Part shown: positions 53,381-60,000 of the stretch, one piece after another
Position numbering within the stretch: the first letter of the stretch is position 1
How the letters are laid out: each line of letters starts with the position of its first letter
Assembly (NCBI RefSeq): GCF_030272615.1
Contig: NC_081408.1
Coordinates: forward strand, 63,672,614-63,732,613
Source: Cryptomeria japonica
Lineage: Eukaryota > Streptophyta > Pinopsida > Cupressales > Cupressaceae
Direction of reading: 5' to 3'
Length of the DNA: 60,000 nucleotides
Made by a program: the position numbers and the translations under genes
Notes under the pieces: model-generated
Database searches by the model: none
What the model saw: the letters and a program-made list of their open reading frames with translations, nothing else
What the model was told of the DNA's origin: nothing

Positions 53381-56300
53381 TGTCTACTAATTATTTTAGA
53401 AAGGATAGTCCTAAACTTGATGGAACCAACTATGGAATATGGAAAATCAGAATGGAGACACATCTGAATTGCATTCGTAAGACGTCTGGGAAGTTACTAA
53501 GAATGGGTATACTGCTGCTATAGCTGGTCAGCCTGCTCCTATTACTTTAGCTAAAGATGAAGAAAATGATTGCAAAGCAAGAGAAGCACTCTTGAGCACA
53601 TTATCAGATCAACAAATCATGGGGTTATCAAATAGATCTACTGCAAAAGCTATTTGGGATCATTTGGAAACACTGAATGAAGGGGATTCGATAGTCAAAA
53701 TTGCAAAACTTGAAAGCTTCTGAGTCAGGTATGAACATCTGAAAATGGAAGAAGATGAAAGAATTTATGCTTTTATGGAAAGAGTAAATGAAATTGTTTT
53801 AGGTATCAAATGTTGTGGAGGAACCTTGAGTGAAGATGAGATTGTTTCAAAAATCTTAAGAGGTTTGCCACCAGCATATAAAATAAAGGTTACTGCTATT
53901 AATGAGTTGAGAACAATGCCTAATACATCAATAACTAGGGATACATTGATTGGAAAACTTTTAGCTTTTGAAATTGAGGAATTTGGTCCTGTTGCTACTA
54001 TAAAAACTGATTTGGCCTTCAAAGCATCAACATCATCTAATCCATCTTTTGATAAATCAGACTGGAGAGTCTTTTATGCAAAAGAACTTGAAGAAACCAG
54101 GAAGGAGAATGAAGAGCTTGAAGAATTTCAAGCACTATTTGCAAGAAAAATGCCAAAAGGTCCAATTTGAAGTAAGTATGAAGGTAAAGCACCCTTTAAA
54201 TGTTTCAACTGCAATAAGATTGGTCATATGGCTTCAAGATGCCCTGATAGACAGGCTAGACTAAGAGAAGAAGCTAGAAGGACATACAAACCTAATCTTG
54301 AATATCAGAGATACGGATTTAAGAAAAACAAAGATAAATCTTGTTACATTGCTGATGAAGGTGTGACTGATGATTCTGATGAAGATTCAATAGACAACGG
54401 ATGGGTCTTTGTTTCTATAATAGAAGATCAACCGGTACCTATTGCTCAACTGGTAGAACGAGCCCTAGTAACTAAAGTGGAATCAAAGGATGAATGGATT
54501 ATTGACTCAGGATGCTCACATCACATGACTGGAGACAAAGGCAAATTCTTGAACTTTCAAGAATACAATGGACATTTAGTAATATTCGGAGATGACAAAG
54601 CCTATTCAATCAAAGGTAAGGATTCAATATCTCTTGATGGTAAACATAACACTAACAATGTTTACTATGTTGAAGGATTAAAACATAATCTTTTAAGTGT
54701 TGGTCAATTAGTTGAGAAAGGTTTTCAGTTACAATTTAAAAATGGAAAATGCAAAATCATGAATAGAACTGGTTTGGAAATTGCAACCGGTAATTAGACT
54801 AGAGGTAATATCTTTCATTTGAATAATAGTGAAAAGTCATGCTTAATTGCTCATATAGATGAAAGTTGGCTATGGCATAAAAGACTATGTCATGTAAATT
54901 TTGATTGCATGGTAAAAATCAGTACTTCGAAGGCAGTTAGAGATCTACCTAAAATTGTGAAACCTCAGAATACAATTTGCAAGGAATGTCAATTTGGAAA
55001 ACAAGTTAGAGCTAGTTTCAAAAGTATTCCAGAAAAATCCAATAATGCTCTTGATTTAATTCACACTGATTTATGTGGTCCGGCTAGAACTAAAAGCTTA
55101 CAAGGTGATAGATATTTTATGCTAATTATTGTTGATTATTCTAGAATGTGTTGGGTTACTTTTCTTAGAGAAAAATCAGAAGCACTTGGGAAGTTCAAAC
55201 TATTCAAAGCAATGGTTGAAAATGAAACCGGTAAGAAAATTAAATGTTTAAGATCAGATCAAGGGGGAGAATTCACATCCAAAGATTTTAATACATTCTG
55301 TGAAGTAAATGGAATCAAAAGACAATTATTAGAACCTCGGACACCACAACAGAATGGAGTTGTTGAAAGAAAAAATAGAACTATTTTGGATGCAGCAAGA
55401 AGTATGTTATTAGAAGCAAATCTACCACATGTGTACTGGAGAGAGGTAGTAAGCACTGCTATCTATACATTCAACAAAGTTCACATCAAAGGTGAAACCG
55501 GTAAGACCCCTCATGAACTATGGTTTGGTAATACTCCTACTCTTAAGTATTTCAGAATTTTTGGAAGTAAATGTTATATTAGAAGAGATGAGTATATTGG
55601 CAAGTTTGATCCTAGAAGTGATGAAGGAATATTTCTTGGTTATTCATCTAAGAGTAAAGCTTATAGATGTTTTAATAAAAGACTACAAAAAATTGTTGAA
55701 AGTACAAATGTAAAAATTCATGAACAATTCAGAGGAACTTCAAGGTATATAGACTCTGAACCAGTAACAGAAATTATGACAAATGAACCAATAGCAAATC
55801 CACCGGTACAGAATGATGATCCAGTTACTCCGGTATCATCAGAGGATACCACAGTAATTGAAGAACAACAATAGACTAAGACACCCCGGTATGTAAGACT
55901 GAATCATTCTGAAGATTAGATAATTGGAAGCAAATTTAAAGGAGTCATGACAAGAGGAAGATTGGCAAATGAAGAGGTATGTCTTATTTCTCAAATTGAA
56001 CCATTATCTATCAATGAGGCATGTGAAGATAAATTCTGGATTAAAGCTATGGAAGAAGAATTAGGACAAATTGAGAAAAATAATACTTGGACATTAGTTC
56101 CCTGGCCTGAAAATAAAAATGTAATTGGAACCAAATGGGTATTTAAAAACAAACTCAATGAAGATGGTAAGGTTGTCAGGAATAAAGCAAGACTAGTGTG
56201 TAAGGGATATTCTTAGAAAGAGGGATTTTATTACAATGAAACCTTTACACCGGTAGCTAGAATTGAGGTAGTTAGATTATTCTTGGCCTTTGCAGCTCAC

Positions 56301-57532
56301 AAGGATTACAAAGTTTATCAAATGGATATTAAATGTGCATTTTTGAATGGAGATCTTGAAGAAGAAGTTTATATTGAACAACCTGATGGATTTTCTTTGA
56401 CAGATAACAATGATATGGTTTGCAGATTAAGAAAAGCTCTGTATGGACTAAAACAAGCTCCAAGAGATTGGTATGCAAGATTGGATAAGTATCTTTTAAA
56501 AATTGGTTTTACTAAAGGAAATGCAGATAGCAATTTATATTACAAAGTAACTAATGATGACATCTTGATTATGGAAGTATTTGTTGATGATATAATCTTT
56601 GGAGGAGAAGATGGATTATGCAAAGAATTTTCTCTTAAAATGTAGCATGAATTTGAAATGTCTATGATTGGAGAAATAAAATACTTTTTAGGATTGCAGA
56701 TTTTACAGACTGATAAAGGCATATTTTTTAGTCAATCTAAGTACTTGAAAGAACTACTTAAGAAATTTGGAATGGAAAACTCTAAACTAGTAAGCACACC
56801 TATGACTAAAAATGACAAATTATCTCAAAGGGATGAATCTACACCTATCAATCCAACTAGATACAAATCTATGATAGCAGGTTTACTATATTTGACACAA
56901 ACCAGACTTGATATTATGAATGCAGTATGCATAGTTTCTAGATTTCAGAGTAATCCCAGGGAAAATCATGAATCAGTAGTAAAAAGGATTTTCCGATACT
57001 TACAAGGCACAACAAATCTTGGATTATGGTATCCTAAAGATGAAAATTTTGATCTATATACATACACATATGCAAATTGGGCAGGAGATGTGGATGATAG
57101 AAAAAGCACCACTGGAGGAGCATTATTTCTTGGAAAGAGATTAGTTTCTTGGCTAAGTAAGAATAGAGTTGTACATCTTTATCAATAGCAGAATCAGAAT
57201 ATGTTGCAGCAGCAACAAACTATACACAGGTACTTTGGCTTAAGCAAATGTTGAAAGACATAAAGGTAAAATGCAAGGAACCTATTACTCTGTATTGTGA
57301 TAACACTGTAGCAATTGATATATCTAAGAATCTAGTATTGCATTCTAAAACAAAACATGTTTCTATCAAACTAAATTTTCTAAGGGAAAAAGTTGAAGAA
57401 AAAGAAATAAAACTGGTTTATGTGAATACTAAAGAACAGCTTGCAGATATTTTTACAAAACCTTTGCCTAAGGAAACCTTTGAGTATCTCAGAGATCAGC
57501 TTGGAGTCTTACCTCCACCGGTAGAGACTTAG
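53381..57532 (+). pseudogene. Copia E gag-pol polyprotein (about seven stops, two frameshifts)
   Basis: Gag starts ATG 53381 (MSTNYFRKDSPKLDGTNYGI); a 1-base loss near 53480 shifts the frame. Then one frame runs to about 57187: gag core, knuckle CFNCNKIGHMASRC (54201-54243), protease with intact DSG (54504-54512), integrase (HKRLCHVN, CKECQFGK, HTDLCGP near 55054, RSDQGGEF near 55249, VVERKNRT near 55360), RT (QMDIKCAFLNGDLEEEVYIE near 56319-56378, LYGLKQAPRDW, FVDDIIFGG near 56580) and RNase H (DDRKSTTGG near 57091). A second frameshift near 57190 precedes YCDNTVAID and DIFTKPLPK. Stops are five TAG and two TGA, none TAA. Confidence 0.9.
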
Positions 57533-57887
57533 ATAGTTGATTATTGTAATCAATCAAAATAATTAAATGGACAAATCTTTTATTCTAATATTTGATGAAG
57601 AAGCTACTTCTCAGGGGGAGTAGTTGGTATATTGAATTGGTTGGTATTTTGTATGAACTTAACTTTTTGTGACTTTGGCATTTGATGTCAAAGGGGGAGA
57701 GATATATGGAAAAACATTAAGGAAAGATATATTGAACAATGCATTATCTTTTTGAGGAAAGATTGGTATGAGAGTTTGGTATAATTACTCCCAGGGGGAG
57801 AATTGGTTGGTTTATACTTGGCATTTCTATTTTGGCACTTTGATGGTTTTTCCATCTTCTGTTGCCATCAATGCTAAAGGGGGAGAT
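57533..57887 (+). other. 3' noncoding region of Copia E with four polypurine-like tracts
   Basis: CTCAGGGGGAGTAG (about 57611), CAAAGGGGGAGAG (about 57689), CCAGGGGGAGAAT (about 57791) and AAAGGGGGAGAT (57876-57887) recur at roughly 80-100 base spacing. The last abuts the LTR and is the expected functional tract. Repeated tracts here are a reported feature of Sirevirus-type Copia elements. Confidence 0.75.
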
Positions 57888-58929
57888 TGCTGGTATTTTG
57901 GTATGGATTTGTCATTGATGTCAACACCTACTAAATAGACCCACTTTGGAGATCCAGCAACATTCACCGACAATCAGTAACAGTTCAAAATAGTCACCGG
58001 TATATGGTTAACTGGCAGGATATAATGTTCACCGGTACCTGCATTGACATAGAAGACACCTAGTAATGTCAAAGACATCATGTGGACACCTTTATTTGAA
58101 GTAATAATCATTGACATATTCTTATTTGCATATTTGCTTTTACCAACAAATAAGTCCAAGTTATCTAGGGTTACACCGGTAGGTTTATCTTTTCCAGATC
58201 AGCATGGCACGCTATGGAGATGATTTATTATTGTTGTAAATGCATTAAGCCGACATGTTCAATTGGTTATTGCATCGGATATTATATTATTTGTAAATGT
58301 TTTATTGTAATATCTTGTAGAGCCAACCTACTAAAATTGGTCTTAGGGTATGGTATAAATGTAAGATCTTATCTGTAAGAGCATGTGTGGAATGTGAAAA
58401 AGAATTAGTGAAGGTATATGTGAGATCAAGCAGAGGCATACATGAAGACATCATTTGAAAGTGAAGTTAGGTTTTTGTAGAAGCATATCAGTATTACACC
58501 AGTACTGAATCCAACATATGAAGATGCTATTTTGTGCAGTACATTCTCATTGGATTTAACCATCCAACCGTAGTCAGTGTGACTCCCATTTGTGTTTGTG
58601 CAGTGAGCTCTAGGCTGTTGGCCTTTCTACATGTGCAGACCACTTTTGTACACTTACTATTGTGGGTAAGGTTTCCCACCATGGTTTTTCCCTTTACAGG
58701 GTTTCCATGTACAAATATTTGTGCCATGTGTTGTGGATGACTTCATGTTTATGTTTCATGCATTAATTCTTACTGGTATAGCAATTTTGTGTTAACACTA
58801 TTTACCGGCATACTTAATTGTCTTACCGATACTAAGCATTGAGTTGGTTAATAAGATTTTGGTTTGAATTTATTAGACAATTGATTCCCCCCCCCCCGAC
58901 CCCCCTCTCAGTTGTCCCTGAGACCTACA
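57888..58929 (+). repeat. 3' LTR of Copia E
   Basis: The LTR starts TGCTGGTATTTTGG after the polypurine tract and ends GAGACCTACA. It carries the GTGGTTTTTCCCTTTACAGG block (about 58682) and a run of eleven C near 58888. The following GTTTG may be the right target site; the left copy cannot be checked because the 5' LTR start is missing. Confidence 0.9.
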
Positions 58930-59271
58930 GTTTGGTCATCAGACTGACATGCATTATCAGAAATATTATTCATTCCAGAACTGATGAGTGGTGCTACTAC
59001 TCGGGCGGAGTAGTCAACTTTGAGGTTTACATTATTGCTTTGATATTTTTGTCGAATTTTTGGCATTGATGTCAAAGGGGAAGAGATATTGATGTAAAAA
59101 TAAAGAAAAAGGAGTTGTATACATTAGAGGGAGAGATTTATTCAGAACTTTACAAAGATATCATTCACACAGATTGTTGGTTGTCTTTCATAAGGGGAGA
59201 CATGTTTGGCACTTCTTGGTACTTAGATGTTTTTCACATCTAGTGTTTCCATCAATGCCAAAGGGGGAGAT
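58930..59271 (+). other. 3' noncoding end of the Copia that hosts Copia E
   Basis: This stretch resembles 57541-57887: a TGGCATTGATGTCAAAGGGG tract (about 59058-59078), GGGGAGACATG (about 59195) and AAAGGGGGAGAT (59260-59271) directly before an LTR. It is therefore the tail of a second, related Copia, split by Copia E. No coding sequence is seen. Confidence 0.7.
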
Positions 59272-59854
59272 TGTTGGCATTATGGATGAATTGATTATGT
59301 GTTGAATTGATGTCAACACTATGTGCTATGGATGGTTACCGATAGATAGATTTTGGTTACCAGTAGAAGATCTAGTGTTACTAGCAGAAGAGATTATCTG
59401 TTGGACACTTCTGACATGTTTGGATCTATGGAATGTGATTGGTTACATGTGATACATGCTTTTGGAGCATGTTTTGGTTTGTTGGTATTGGCTTGGTATT
59501 GGATACTATCATACACTCTTGTAAACCCTTAACGACATTGGTTTAAGGCTTTATCGATAGAGCTTTCACTGAGGAATCATGACATGATGCATAAATGGTG
59601 TTGGTGCGGCTTCTAGATGGATTTCAGGATGCTAAAGATGTTCTTTGATCATGCTTCAACAACTTGAAGACATTTCTTTGGCGTGGTGGACCCAGAATAG
59701 GTCTGGTACCTATCTAGGTTATACACCGGTATCATGATAATGTGTACTCTACACATTAGTGGGATGTTTCAGGAGCATTTATGGATTTTTTATTGTTGTT
59801 TTTGTCTTAAGTTGACATGGCATATCATTGTGATAAGAATTTATGTAATGATAT
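59272..59854 (+). repeat. 3' LTR of the host Copia, interrupted
   Basis: The LTR starts TGTTGGCATTATGG after the polypurine tract and includes GTTGACATGGCATATCATTG (about 59812-59831), which corresponds to a block in the Copia E LTRs. It is cut at 59855 by a Gypsy LTR. Confidence 0.75.
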
Positions 59855-60000
59855 TGTAGTCACATAAATCTGTCCACTTAATTAAATGAATACTTAGTAT
59901 TTATTTGATTATTTAACCATCAATTAATAATTAATTAAATTAATATTTAATTAATTCATCTTAACCCTATTCTCCTATTAATTAAATAAATTATTCAATT
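59855..60000 (+). repeat. Start of a Gypsy LTR, same family as Gypsy J
   Basis: TGTAGTCACATAAATCTGTCC and the following TTAATTAA-rich sequence match the start of the Gypsy J LTR at 39109 with small indels. It runs off the window. Confidence 0.7.

Larger units (their letters stand above)
52348..58929 (+). mobile_element. Copia E: nearly complete element
   Basis: A 5' LTR lacking about its first 85 bases, a Met-tRNA primer-binding site, a full gag-pol region, a 3' noncoding region with repeated polypurine tracts and a complete 3' LTR lie in order. The same family as Copia A. It is inserted in the 3' noncoding end of another Copia element whose remainder begins at 58930. Two frameshifts and about seven stops make it inactive. 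Confidence 0.9.

Noticed and set aside
54430-58180. Frequent ACCGGT palindromes in Copia E LTR and coding sequence
   Set aside because: They occur in coding and noncoding parts without fixed spacing; without a count against expectation I cannot call them a signal.

Overview
This window is plant nuclear DNA made almost entirely of LTR retrotransposons in various stages of decay, many nested inside one another, plus one LINE fragment. I find no convincing cellular gene, tRNA, rRNA or CRISPR array. The density of nested long-LTR Copia (Ty1) and Gypsy (Ty3, Tat-like) elements and the lack of host genes suggest a very large seed-plant genome. A gymnosperm is plausible, but that is inference and nothing in the sequence proves it.

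Layout. 1-652: start of the internal region of a minus-strand Copia-like element that encodes a coiled-coil protein; its 5' LTR follows (653-about 1800). 1803-3787: 3' half of a LINE, minus strand. 3788-7370: Copia A (minus), gag to integrase plus 5' LTR, inserted in the integrase gene of Copia B. 7371-12442: Copia B (minus), gag to integrase plus a 1.7 kb LTR. 12443-14196: element C (plus), a coiled-coil ORF, polypurine tract and 3' LTR. 14197-22075: Gypsy D, complete, with 1.26 kb LTRs and a long gag-protease ORF but no reverse transcriptase or integrase; it sits inside the 3' LTR of C. 22081-25500: remainder of the C LTR and two further Copia-type LTRs. 26353-36023: a long minus-strand ORF of unrecognised family, split by Copia I (27500-33546, complete, target-site duplication ACCCT). 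36375-37965: an array of about nine hairpin-forming repeats upstream of that ORF. 38300-39108: Copia gag fragment, interrupted by Gypsy J (39109-45024 and 47144-47517), which carries an upstream ORF, gag, protease and a G-patch domain and is itself interrupted by a solo LTR (45025-47143). 47518-49602: truncated Copia LTR and gag. 49603-52347: 3' LTR and 3' noncoding part of a minus-strand element. 52348-58929: Copia E, nearly complete. 58930-60000: tail and LTR of the Copia that hosts E, then the start of another Gypsy LTR.

Two themes stand out. First, decay is dominated by C-to-T/G-to-A transitions: Copia I keeps one frame for about 1,340 codons with no frameshift but has about 19 premature stops, all TAG or TGA, and three mutated catalytic residues that each fit G-to-A. 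Second, several elements are non-autonomous or carry unusual extra modules: coiled-coil ORFs next to Copia-type signals, a gag-protease-only Gypsy, a G-patch module, repeated leader motifs and a hairpin repeat array. The least explained item is the roughly 1,200-codon minus-strand ORF with the hairpin array upstream of it.
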